Position numbers and translations under genes: made by a program. The notes beneath the pieces are model-generated. The model made no database searches, was not told where the DNA came from, and was given only the letters and a program-made list of their open reading frames with translations. From Terriglobia bacterium (GTDB lineage Bacteria; Acidobacteriota; Terriglobia; UBA7540), in the NCBI GenBank assembly GCA_030042795.1, contig JASHYZ010000639.1:1-9996 (forward strand): a stretch of 9,996 nucleotides of DNA, given 5' to 3'. Of the stretch, positions 1 through 9,900 are shown piece after piece; position 1 is the first letter of the stretch; the number at the start of each line of letters is the position of its first letter.

Positions 1-37
1 TTGTAGTATAGCCTACATGTCTAACCATACGACGAAA

Positions 38-58
38 GGGCAGGCCTTCAGGCCTGCC
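38..58 (+). repeat. 21-bp palindromic repeat, TTCA-loop orientation
   Basis: A 9-bp perfect stem (GGCAGGCCT pairing with AGGCCTGCC) closes a two-base loop, or an 8-bp stem closes a TTCA loop. The sequence matches the reverse complement of 163-183 at 17 of 21 positions. The four differences form two compensatory base-pair swaps. It looks like one member of a dispersed intergenic palindrome family. Hairpins of this general form with a TTCA loop are, from memory, frequent in acidobacterial genomes, but that could not be checked here. Confidence 0.6.
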
Positions 59-89
59 GTTCGAGGGCGTTCGTGGTTTTTCTCGGGGC

Positions 90-135
90 CTCGCGCCGCA
101 CGCAGCTCGTCGTCACAAGCTGCGTGCGGCGCGAG
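90..135. repeat. 18-bp perfect inverted repeat (large hairpin)
   Basis: Positions 90-107 and 118-135 are exact reverse complements over 18 bp, separated by a 10-base loop. The arm begins CTCGCGCCGCACG. It is GC-rich and would form a very stable hairpin in RNA or in cruciform DNA. It sits midway between the two related 21-bp palindromes. It is not followed by a T-run on either strand (CTAAAAGG follows on plus), so a terminator role is possible only in a rho-assisted or bidirectional sense. Function unknown. Confidence 0.7.
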
Positions 136-162
136 CTAAAAGGCTGTGGAAGCCGTTCATCC

Positions 163-183
163 GGCACGGCTGAAGCCGTGCCC
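163..183 (-). repeat. 21-bp palindromic repeat, inverted copy
   Basis: The stem GGCACGGC/GCCGTGCC closes a TGAA loop, so by loop sequence it lies in the opposite orientation to the copy at 38-58. Relative to that copy, two stem pairs are swapped (G-C to C-G and C-G to G-C), with pairing kept intact. It lies 20 bp beyond the stop codon of the minus-strand amidohydrolase. Confidence 0.6.
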
Positions 184-202
184 TTATGGGCTGCACCATG
201 CG

Positions 203-1186
203 TCACGATTTATTGCGCTCTGTATAGATTACGTACCCAAGTGAGGTTTGGCTCTCGTCGCGCTTCACCCATCGGTAGGCGGCGACGGAGTTCTTCCAGA
301 AGTACTGTTCCGCAACGGCGCGACCTTTGGCCGCAAAGTACTCGCGGACGACGCTGAGTACCTCCGCATAGGAGCCCCAGTGATCCGAGTTGGGCCAGTC
401 GCTGCCGTAGATCAGGTGCTGTGGCCCAAAGACGTTCCAGAGCTCATCCAGGCAGTCGCGGTAAAAACCCAGTCCTTGAGGGACGCGGCCATTGACGCGG
501 CGCAGAACCTCGGAGACCTTGACGTAGACCTGGGGCCGCTTGCCCAGTTCTAGCAAGTTGGCATCGAGTTCGCGGCGAACCTTGGGGTCGGCGGGAGGAT
601 CGAGTTGCGGTAGATGATCGATCACCACACGCAGACTGGGGACGTGGTCCGTGACGCGAACGATAGCGGCAATCAACGGCGGGTCAGGATTCGCGGTATC
701 GAGCGTCAAGCCGGCATCCGCAAGAGCGCGAAGGCCGGAAACGAAGCTGGGGTTCGAAACTTGCTCGCCGAGATTGCGGCCCCAAAGGTTGCCATACCGG
801 ATGCCGAGGAAAAGAGGGTTGCGGTGAAAGCGCTCGAGCTGCTTGGGGAATTCGGGTTTGTCGGGCTCAAGGTCTCCCACCGTGCCCACGAGAATCGGGT
901 CCTTCGCTGCCACATCCAGGACCCATTGGTTGTCTTCCAACCAGGGACTGCATTCAAGTTCGATCGCGCCCACAACGTTCAATCCGGCCGTCAGCTTACG
1001 GTAGCGGTCGGGCAGCGCCGGCTTGAACAAGACCGCGTCATTCTTCTCCGGCCAAGGCACGCCTTGAGGCCGCGTGGGATCGAAGAGGTGGATGTGTGTG
1101 TCGATGATCGGTATGTTCGCTGTTTGCGTATCCATCGCCAAGCCAGCCATCGCTGCCGTCACCCCCAGGAATGTTCGCCGATTCAC
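203..1186 (-). CDS. Tat-exported amidohydrolase-2 family hydrolase (lactonase-like)
   Basis: This is a 327-residue TIM-barrel metal hydrolase of the amidohydrolase-2 group, which includes fuconolactonase and rhamnonolactonase-like enzymes acting on sugar lactones. Seen in the sequence: a twin-arginine leader NRRTFLG at residues 2-8 followed by a short hydrophobic stretch; the first-strand metal motif IDTHIH with His31 and His33; a VIDHLP segment with His191; and the late catalytic Asp263 in YGSDWP. These are the expected metal and catalytic positions, and the length is normal for the family. The start is GTG and has no clear Shine-Dalgarno, but it places the Tat motif at the extreme N-terminus, which supports it. 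The gene is divergent from the isomerase/GH172 operon across 215 bp, suggesting a shared pathway. Family assignment is firm; the substrate (lactone, decarboxylation substrate or other) is inference. Confidence 0.88.
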   Translation of the reverse strand: MNRRTFLGVTAAMAGLAMDTQTANIPIIDTHIHLFDPTRPQGVPWPEKNDAVLFKPALPDRYRKLTAGLNVVGAIELECSPWLEDNQWVLDVAAKDPILVGTVGDLEPDKPEFPKQLERFHRNPLFLGIRYGNLWGRNLGEQVSNPSFVSGLRALADAGLTLDTANPDPPLIAAIVRVTDHVPSLRVVIDHLPQLDPPADPKVRRELDANLLELGKRPQVYVKVSEVLRRVNGRVPQGLGFYRDCLDELWNVFGPQHLIYGSDWPNSDHWGSYAEVLSVVREYFAAKGRAVAEQYFWKNSVAAYRWVKRDESQTSLGYVIYTERNKS

Positions 1187-1210
1187 GCTATTAATCTATC
1201 ATCGCTGCGG

Positions 1211-1236
1211 GTAGCACAGCCACTCTTGGCTTGTGC
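1211..1236 (+). repeat. Short palindromic repeat, copy A
   Basis: GTAGCACAGCC, then ACTCTT, then GGCTTGTGC forms an imperfect hairpin with one bulged base. It aligns with the reverse complement of 1251-1278 at roughly 20 of 24 positions, with the same CACTC/AACTC loop core. The two copies are therefore an inverted pair in the spacer between the divergent amidohydrolase and isomerase genes. Confidence 0.5.
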
Positions 1237-1250
1237 AATCAAAACAATAA

Positions 1251-1278
1251 GCAGCACAGCGAGGAGTTGCTGTGCCAC
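1251..1278 (-). repeat. Short palindromic repeat, copy B (inverted)
   Basis: GCACAGC (1254-1260) pairs perfectly with GCTGTGC (1269-1275) around an 8-base loop. Read on the minus strand it begins GTGGCACAGC and closely resembles the plus-strand copy at 1211-1236. The arrangement recalls REP-type inverted pairs. It could affect transcription or mRNA ends between the two divergent genes, but no promoter could be placed with confidence. Confidence 0.5.
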
Positions 1279-1401
1279 CTAAACCAACCCGAGCGTCCAC
1301 CCCCACTCGCATCGAAGGTCTCCGTCGCCTTTGAATCGTGAGACAATATCGGGCGCTGGTTGAGGTATGCTTGAGGTCGGTTGGTACGCGAGGAGGCGTG
1401 A

Positions 1402-2265
1402 ATGTCCGAGATTTCGAGAAGAGGATTTCTTGAGAACGTGACGAAAGGCGCGTTGGCGGCAGGAATTCTCTCCGCGGGCGCCGCGGAACTTCGCGGCAAT
1501 CCGCTGGACCTGCCGATTGGATGTCAAACGTGGCCGGTGAGGAAAATGATCGCTCAGGACTTTCCCGGAACGATCAAGCAGCTTGCCGGGATCGGCTTTC
1601 AGAGCGTCGAGCTGTGTTCTCCGGTTGGTTATGCTGACTCGGGATTCGCCGGGCTCACCAAGTATAGCGGCGCCGAGCTGCGGAAGATCTTGGGCGACGC
1701 CGGCGTGACGTGCGTGAGCTCGCATTTCAACATCGACGAACTGAGAAAAGACCAGGCCGGAAGAATCGCTTGGGCCAAGGACGTAGGATTGACCCAAATG
1801 ATGGTGCCCAGTCTCGACGGGCCGCGGCGCCCGACGATGGACGACGTGAAGCGGGCAGCCGACGAGTACAACAAAATGGGCGAAAAGGCGGCCGACGCCG
1901 GCATCCAGCAGGGCCTTCACAACGAGGACTTCGAGCTGACCACCGTCGATGGCAAACGGACTTACGACATCCTGTTCGAGCTGCTTGATCCGAAGCTGGT
2001 GAAGTTTCAGTTCCAGGTCTCCACCATCAGCCGTGGCTACGACGCGGCCCACTACTTTACCAAGTACCCGGGCCGATTCATCTCAATGCACGCGCAAGGG
2101 TGGGATGCCAAGACTCGAAAGATTACCGCGGTCGGCGAAGGTACGCTGGATTGGAAGAAAATCTTTACGGCTGCGAAAACCGGCGGCATCAAGAACTATT
2201 TCGTCGAAATGGACTTGCCGTTAATGAAGGCCAGCGTTCCCTACCTTCGAAGCTTGCAGGTGTGA
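1402..2265 (+). CDS. Tat-exported xylose-isomerase-like TIM barrel protein
   Basis: This is a 287-residue member of the sugar phosphate isomerase/epimerase (AP-endonuclease-2/xylose isomerase-like) superfamily. An SRRGFL twin-arginine motif at residues 5-10 and a hydrophobic Ala/Gly-rich stretch indicate Tat export, so the substrate is probably a free sugar or derivative rather than a sugar phosphate. Visible family landmarks are GFQSVEL (residues 65-71), LHNEDFE with putative metal ligand Glu178, FISMH with His230, and YFVEMD with Glu269. The position where relatives usually have an Asp in FQMD reads FQFQ (Gln205), so the metal site is altered or re-arranged. ATG is preceded by AGGAGG at 1391-1396 with a 5-nt spacer, which fixes the start. 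It is the first gene of a three-gene plus-strand run. The exact reaction is unknown. Confidence 0.88.
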   Translation: MSEISRRGFLENVTKGALAAGILSAGAAELRGNPLDLPIGCQTWPVRKMIAQDFPGTIKQLAGIGFQSVELCSPVGYADSGFAGLTKYSGAELRKILGDAGVTCVSSHFNIDELRKDQAGRIAWAKDVGLTQMMVPSLDGPRRPTMDDVKRAADEYNKMGEKAADAGIQQGLHNEDFELTTVDGKRTYDILFELLDPKLVKFQFQVSTISRGYDAAHYFTKYPGRFISMHAQGWDAKTRKITAVGEGTLDWKKIFTAAKTGGIKNYFVEMDLPLMKASVPYLRSLQV

Positions 2266-2332
2266 CGCAGGGCGGTCCGGCAGGCGATGCCGCTCGGTTG
2301 CCGGGCCTACACGAGGTTACGGAGAGATCTCG

Positions 2333-3451
2333 ATGTCAAAACAAACTGAGTCACGCACTGTGAGCCGCCGCTCTTTTCTGGCGGCCACCGGAGGCGCACT
2401 TGCCTCCGCTCCCAACGTGGCGGCATTGGCCAGCGCGACCTTCTCGAATCGCGTGCCTGCCGAACCGCAGGACACAAAGACGAAGATCCCAATCGGAGTT
2501 TTCGACCCCATCTTTTACCATCTCTCTCTCGACGCGATGTTGGAGAAGATGACGGCGCTCGGCCTGGAGGCCATCGAGGTTGCCGTCGCCGGCTACCCTT
2601 CTACTCCGCACTGTCCCGTCGCAGACATATTGGCGGATCCGGCCAAAGCTCGTGCGTGGCAGAAGAAATTTGAAGACCGCAATATTCGCATCGGAGCGTT
2701 CAGCGCCCACGGCAATCCTCTGCACCCGAATCGAGAAGTGGCACGCCGTGATGACGAAGCCTTTCGCCGCGCGATTCTGATGGCAGAACGGTTGGACGTG
2801 CCCGTGGTCGTCGGCTTCTCCGGCTGCCCGGGCGACTCGGACACATCGCAGCATCCCAATTGGGTCACCTATCGCTGGCCCGACGATTACCAGGAAGTTG
2901 TGGAATGGCAATGGAAGGAAAAGGTGATTCCTTACTGGAAACAGATGGCAACTTTCGCGCGCCAGCATAGCGTTCACAGGCTGGCCTTCGAGATGCATCC
3001 CGGGTTCGTGGTTTATAATCCCTGGACGCTGCTTCGGCTGCGCGAGGCGGTCGGCGAAGAGATCGGCGCCAACAACGACCTCAGCCATCTTTTCTGGCAA
3101 GGATGCGATCCCGTTGAAGTTATTCGTCTGCTGGGAAAGGAAGGCGCGCTCTTCCATGCCCACATGAAGGATACGGTGATCTTGCAGGAGAACGTGGCGA
3201 AATTCGGCATCTTGAACTTTGTGCCCGGCTCCGAGGATTTCCGCAAAGGGTCCATGACGTTTCGGGCCGTCGGCTACGGGCACGGCGCCCAAGTCTGGAA
3301 AGACATCGTGCGGACGTACATGGATGTGGGTTACCGAGGCATCCTGAGTATTGAGAACGAAGACCCGATCCTAAACGGCGAGGATGGCGTGGAACGGGCC
3401 GCGTATGTCCTCAAGAACGTGCGCGCAGAACTGCTGAGCGAGAACGCCTAG
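2333..3451 (+). CDS. Tat-exported sugar isomerase/epimerase-like protein
   Basis: This is a 372-residue TIM-barrel protein of the same superfamily as its upstream neighbour but clearly divergent in sequence, so not a recent duplicate. The N-terminus carries VSRRSFLAATGG (residues 10-21), a Tat leader. The metal quartet typical of the family appears intact: Glu220 in FEMHPG, Asp249 in NNDLSH, His277 in HAHMKD and Glu341 in SIENEDP. YGHGAQVWKDIV near residues 315-326 matches the usual pre-C-terminal segment. The start ATG has GGAGAG upstream at 2321-2326. The gene lies 67 bp after the preceding one and is probably co-transcribed. Known relatives interconvert ketoses and aldoses or epimerise them; export suggests action on a non-phosphorylated sugar. 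The substrate cannot be deduced. Confidence 0.88.
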   Translation: MSKQTESRTVSRRSFLAATGGALASAPNVAALASATFSNRVPAEPQDTKTKIPIGVFDPIFYHLSLDAMLEKMTALGLEAIEVAVAGYPSTPHCPVADILADPAKARAWQKKFEDRNIRIGAFSAHGNPLHPNREVARRDDEAFRRAILMAERLDVPVVVGFSGCPGDSDTSQHPNWVTYRWPDDYQEVVEWQWKEKVIPYWKQMATFARQHSVHRLAFEMHPGFVVYNPWTLLRLREAVGEEIGANNDLSHLFWQGCDPVEVIRLLGKEGALFHAHMKDTVILQENVAKFGILNFVPGSEDFRKGSMTFRAVGYGHGAQVWKDIVRTYMDVGYRGILSIENEDPILNGEDGVERAAYVLKNVRAELLSENA

Positions 3452-3571
3452 TTCGCGCACTTGCAAGAACAAAGCGCGGCGTGTACATCAGGACGTCGCC
3501 GCCCAACACGAGCTCGGCGAGCCAATCAATTCCAGCGGCATCGGACGCCGGCGAACCGGCCTCGTGACGTT

Positions 3572-3578
3572 AAAGGAG
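3572..3578 (+). promoter_or_regulatory. Shine-Dalgarno of the DUF2961 gene
   Basis: AAAGGAG lies 8 nt upstream of the ATG at 3587. It decides between that ATG and an in-frame TTG at 3461, which would add a 42-residue Arg-rich extension in front of an obvious signal peptide. The internal ATG is therefore the real start. Confidence 0.75.
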
Positions 3579-3586
3579 AATCCTTG

Positions 3587-4660
3587 ATGCGCAGATGGAT
3601 GTTGATTCTGCTGACGCTGGCTCTTGCCTTGCCAGCGGCGGCGCAAGAGCCGACCGCAACACTCTTGGGCGACCTGACTCGGCCGCACGACTATGTGCTG
3701 AAGCGGTCCTCCAGCTACGATCGCACAGGCGGCAACGAGGATTATCGCGAGCTCGAGCCCGGCGGCACGCTGATGCTGCTGGACGCCGATGGTCCCGGCG
3801 AGATAACGCACGTCTGGATGACCATCGCCAGTCCGGAGAGGTTTCATCTGAAGAAGCTGGTCCTGCGAATGTACTGGGACGACGAGTCAAACCCCAGCGT
3901 CGAAACTCCCGTCGGTGACTTCTTCGGGCTCGGTCTCGGCGACTATTTCCTGTACCAATCCGCACCGCTCGCTGTGGGCGCTGACAAAGCCTTGAATTCC
4001 TTCTTTCCCATGCCGTTTCAAAAGCACGCGCGAATCACGGTGACGAATGAAGGCAAAGACAAAGTGGACGCCTACTACTTCAACATCGATTACCGCGCTT
4101 ACTCACATCCGCTCGCGGCCGACACGCTCTACTTTCACGCGCAGTATCGCCAGTGCTCACCTTGTATGGCGATTCAGAGCAACGGCAAGAACCTGACCGG
4201 CGAGGACAACTACGTCTGGCTTGAAGCGCAGGGCCGCGGCCATTTTGCGGGCGTCACGATGTCCGTTCTCGAGAATGCCGACGGATGGTGGGGCGAAGGC
4301 GATGATATGTTTTTTGTAGACGGCGAGAAGCTACCCTCGATTAACGGTACCGGAACCGAGGATTATTTCCTCGGAGCCTGGGACTTCGGCGGAAAGCCGT
4401 TCGCTTACCCATTATTCGGCGCGCCGCAAGTCGGACCGGAGCGAGCCGGATCGCGCTGGAGCGTCTACCGATTCCATCTGGACTCGCCCATCACGTTTAC
4501 GAAGTCGCTGCGCGCCACCATCGAGCATGGTCATGCGAACGATCGCGCGGACAACTACTTCTCCGTTGCTTACTGGTATCAAACTGAACCTCACGCGGCA
4601 TTTCCAAGTCTGCCATCCGTTGAGGAACGGTTGCCGACGCTGCATCCGGCTGGGCACTAA
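3587..4660 (+). CDS. Secreted DUF2961 / GH172-like glycoside hydrolase
   Basis: This is a 357-residue DUF2961-family protein. The family is now classed as GH172, whose characterised members act on alpha-D-fructofuranosides, difructose dianhydride or D-arabinofuranose linkages. Residues 1-20 form a Sec signal peptide (MRRW, a Leu/Ala core, then LPAAAQ). Family hallmarks are PGGTLMLLDADGPGEITHVWMT (about 58-79, an early beta-strand block), DFFGLGLGDY (111-120), WWGEGD with Glu237 and NGTGTEDYF with Glu258. The 21-residue spacing of these two Glu equals the spacing of the catalytic pair reported for a bifidobacterial GH172 enzyme (E270/E291, from memory), so they are likely catalytic. The length is typical of the single-domain form. 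It is last in the plus-strand run, 135 bp after the second isomerase. It probably releases the sugar that the exported isomerases handle; this link is inference. Confidence 0.88.
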   Translation: MRRWMLILLTLALALPAAAQEPTATLLGDLTRPHDYVLKRSSSYDRTGGNEDYRELEPGGTLMLLDADGPGEITHVWMTIASPERFHLKKLVLRMYWDDESNPSVETPVGDFFGLGLGDYFLYQSAPLAVGADKALNSFFPMPFQKHARITVTNEGKDKVDAYYFNIDYRAYSHPLAADTLYFHAQYRQCSPCMAIQSNGKNLTGEDNYVWLEAQGRGHFAGVTMSVLENADGWWGEGDDMFFVDGEKLPSINGTGTEDYFLGAWDFGGKPFAYPLFGAPQVGPERAGSRWSVYRFHLDSPITFTKSLRATIEHGHANDRADNYFSVAYWYQTEPHAAFPSLPSVEERLPTLHPAGH

Positions 4661-4698
4661 GGCTATCTGAAATTGGAAATTTGAGATTCCAAAACCTG

Positions 4699-4724
4699 AG
4701 CCGGGTTTCAAACACAAACCGGCT
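4699..4724. terminator. Possible bidirectional terminator hairpin between convergent genes
   Basis: AGCCGG, then GTTT (4699-4708) pairs with AAACCGGCT (4716-4724) around a 7-base loop, with one bulged G. It lies between the stop of the plus-strand GH172-like gene (4660) and overlaps the stop codon of the minus-strand zinc-ribbon gene (4723-4725). A second weaker stem, TTGGAA/TTCCAA, lies at 4673-4692. There is no long T-tract after either on either strand, so assignment as a terminator rests mainly on position. Confidence 0.35.
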
Positions 4725-5043
4725 AAGACTTGAACAGCGAGTCGAACTTCTTCTTGGCGTCATCTGCATCACTCGTTGTGCCGCGACCTCGCTCGCCGGT
4801 TCCGAGCGGCGCGCCCCGACGGCTCATCGGACTTGGTGAAAAATAGTCACAATAGTTGGCTGCTTCCTTGTCGCGCACCCATTCGGCCTGGGTTTCGGCG
4901 CATTGGTTATGTTGGGCGGGATCGTAGTGGCGGCAGTTGCGGCAGGAATGCAGATCGCAGTCGCACTGCGGGCAAGCGTCGCGCGTGCTCACCCGCGAGC
5001 CAGAGGCTAGATCAATAGCGTATCCGCACTTCCAACAAGTCAA
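4723..5043 (-). CDS. Small cysteine-rich zinc-ribbon protein
   Basis: This is a small conserved hypothetical protein of 106 residues from the chosen TTG start. It opens with TCWKCG, then CPQCDCDLHSCRNCRHYDP, then a C-terminal CAETQAEWVRDKEAANYCDYF. This makes at least two CxxC pairs plus further Cys, a likely structural zinc-binding fold. The C-terminal 40 residues are polar and low complexity, ending KKKFDSLFKS. Homologs known to me start a few residues before CWKCG. An upstream GTG at 5092-5094 would add 17 residues encoded by a hairpin-forming repeat (5052-5095), so I prefer the TTG at 5041-5043; no good Shine-Dalgarno supports either. The gene follows rpoC on the same strand with a 57-bp gap and may be co-transcribed. 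Function unknown. Confidence 0.75.
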   Translation of the reverse strand: MTCWKCGYAIDLASGSRVSTRDACPQCDCDLHSCRNCRHYDPAQHNQCAETQAEWVRDKEAANYCDYFSPSPMSRRGAPLGTGERGRGTTSDADDAKKKFDSLFKS

Positions 5044-5051
5044 GGCGGTTA

Positions 5052-5095
5052 CCGGTTTTCGGTGGTCGGTCACCGAGAACCGGCAACCGACCACC
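5052..5095. repeat. Two overlapping, mutually exclusive inverted repeats after rpoC
   Basis: Stem A pairs 5052-5064 (CCGGTTTTCGGTG) with 5071-5083 at 12 of 13 positions around a 6-base loop. Stem B pairs 5061-5070 (GGTGGTCGGT) with 5086-5095 perfectly over 10 bp. They share 5061-5064 and cannot both form fully. They sit between the rpoC stop (5101-5103) and the preferred start of the zinc-ribbon gene. The GGTTTTCGGTGGTCGGT text resembles low-complexity intergenic repeats. No T-run follows on the minus strand, so neither is a standard terminator. Confidence 0.55.
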
Positions 5096-5100
5096 CGTGT

Positions 5101-9294
<4,194 letters not shown>

Positions 9295-9299
9295 GGTGG

Positions 9300-9306
9300 A
9301 CCTCCC
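9300..9306 (-). promoter_or_regulatory. Shine-Dalgarno that fixes the rpoC TTG start
   Basis: Read on the minus strand this is GGGAGGT (within AAAGGGAGGT), 5 nt upstream of the TTG at 9292-9294. It is close to a full match to the anti-Shine-Dalgarno. The resulting N-terminus (FRSSPYDRV, then [14 protein letters not shown]) fits the beta' family, so the rare TTG start is well supported. Confidence 0.8.
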
Positions 9307-9362
9307 TTTGGTGGAGTCTTAAGAAGACGGATTTGGTAAAAACTTGAAACCCTTCGAACACA

Positions 9363-9388
9363 GTCATTCCCGCTTTCGCGGGAATGAC
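9363..9388. repeat. 26-bp perfect palindrome (GTCATTCCCGC type)
   Basis: GTCATTCCCGC at 9363-9373 and GCGGGAATGAC at 9378-9388 are perfect 11-bp arms around a TTTC loop. This is the core of a widely dispersed bacterial intergenic palindrome. On the plus strand it is followed by ACACG and then five T, which looks terminator-like, but no plus-strand gene ends here. It lies 69 bp upstream of the rpoC start, within its likely 5' leader. Confidence 0.65.
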
Positions 9389-9677
9389 ACGTTTTTCAAA
9401 AGGCGATCTGCAGTGCGTTCGCACCCTGATTCCAAATCCTGTGAAGCGTAAAGAAAGCTTAGAACCCCCGGCGAAATGCCTGCGCTCCCAAGCACAGATT
9501 GAAGAGTTACTTTACAAACTGTAACCCAAGAACAACGTTCTCAGCGGCTCGGCGCAAAAATCTGCAATCGCATGATTCTGTTCTGAAAATTTCGATCCCG
9601 CAGCCACTCGTTGGGCGCCTGTGGTGGAGCACCGATTGTGTCCTCTCATTCTTCCAACTACAGGCTAACCACCTTAC

Positions 9678-9699
9678 TTATCAACAACATTCCAGGATA
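9678..9699 (+). repeat. 22-bp direct repeat, copy 1
   Basis: It begins TTATCAACAACATTCCAGG and shares the core ACATTCCAGG with copies 2 and 3, with GATA in place of GGTA at the end. The start, TTATCAACA, is one base from a DnaA-box consensus (TTATCCACA). This is the most diverged of the three copies. Confidence 0.6.
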
Positions 9700-9718
9700 A
9701 CTTGAGCTAAGTTATTTA

Positions 9719-9740
9719 TTTTCAAACACATTCCAGGGTA
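9719..9740 (+). repeat. 22-bp direct repeat, copy 2
   Basis: It begins TTTTCAAACACATTCC and ends AGGGTA. It starts 41 bp after the start of copy 1 and 60 bp before copy 3. It differs from copy 3 only in the AACAC/ACGAC segment. The spacers between copies are unrelated, so it is not a simple tandem array. Confidence 0.65.
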
Positions 9741-9778
9741 GTCTCATTTGTCCCATTTTTCTCATTTCCGGCCCTTTG

Positions 9779-9800
9779 TTTTCAACGACATTCCAGGGTA
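9779..9800 (+). repeat. 22-bp direct repeat, copy 3
   Basis: It begins TTTTCAACGACATTCC and ends AGGGTA, directly ahead of the A-tract at 9806-9822. A degenerate inverted match (about 16 of 22 positions) lies at 9865-9886 on the minus strand and may be a fourth, decayed copy or chance. Confidence 0.65.
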
Positions 9801-9900
9801 CGCCCAAAAAAAAATTAAAAAATTAGGGGAAGACTGGTAACCGATCTTCCATGTCTGCCCAAAACACCCTAACAGTTCGTTGAAAAACCTTGCGAAACCG

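Larger units (their letters stand above)
1..202. other. Gene-free left end with three hairpins
   Basis: I see no credible coding sequence here. The open frame on the plus strand beginning near 73 runs into the amidohydrolase gene antisense and has an Arg/Ser-rich composition typical of a shadow frame. The stretch holds three inverted repeats (38-58, 90-135, 163-183), listed separately. They lie downstream of the amidohydrolase stop codon. None is followed by a clear T-run in the direction of that gene, so a classical intrinsic terminator is not evident. Confidence 0.6.

Noticed and set aside
614..1282. 222-residue plus-strand open frame
   Set aside because: Antisense to the amidohydrolase, whose metal and catalytic motifs are complete on the other strand.
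1320..1395. Sigma-70-type promoter for the isomerase operon
   Set aside because: A TATGCT near 1365 and TTGAAT near 1334 are present but the spacing and matches are too poor to call.
1279..2052. 257-residue minus-strand open frame
   Set aside because: Antisense to the first isomerase gene and crosses its promoter region; shadow frame.
2351..3292. 313-residue minus-strand open frame
   Set aside because: Antisense to the well-supported exported isomerase gene, with no family features.
3461..3586. N-terminal 42-residue extension of the DUF2961 protein from a TTG
   Set aside because: Arg-rich, precedes a clear signal peptide, and a good Shine-Dalgarno supports the internal ATG at 3587.
9401..9670. 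tRNA or other structured RNA gene upstream of rpoC
   Set aside because: I found no acceptor stem or T-arm consensus, only short stems such as GTGCG/CGCAC.
9499..9705. 68-residue plus-strand open frame upstream of rpoC
   Set aside because: TTG start, no Shine-Dalgarno, overlaps direct repeat copy 1 and the adjoining stem, no recognisable features.
9678..9800. CRISPR array
   Set aside because: Only three 22-bp repeats, unequal spacers of 19 and 38 bp, copies imperfect and no cas genes.
9678..9820. Replication origin (near DnaA box plus A-tract)
   Set aside because: Only one near-consensus DnaA box, and no dnaA, dnaN or similar neighbour; too little to support an origin.
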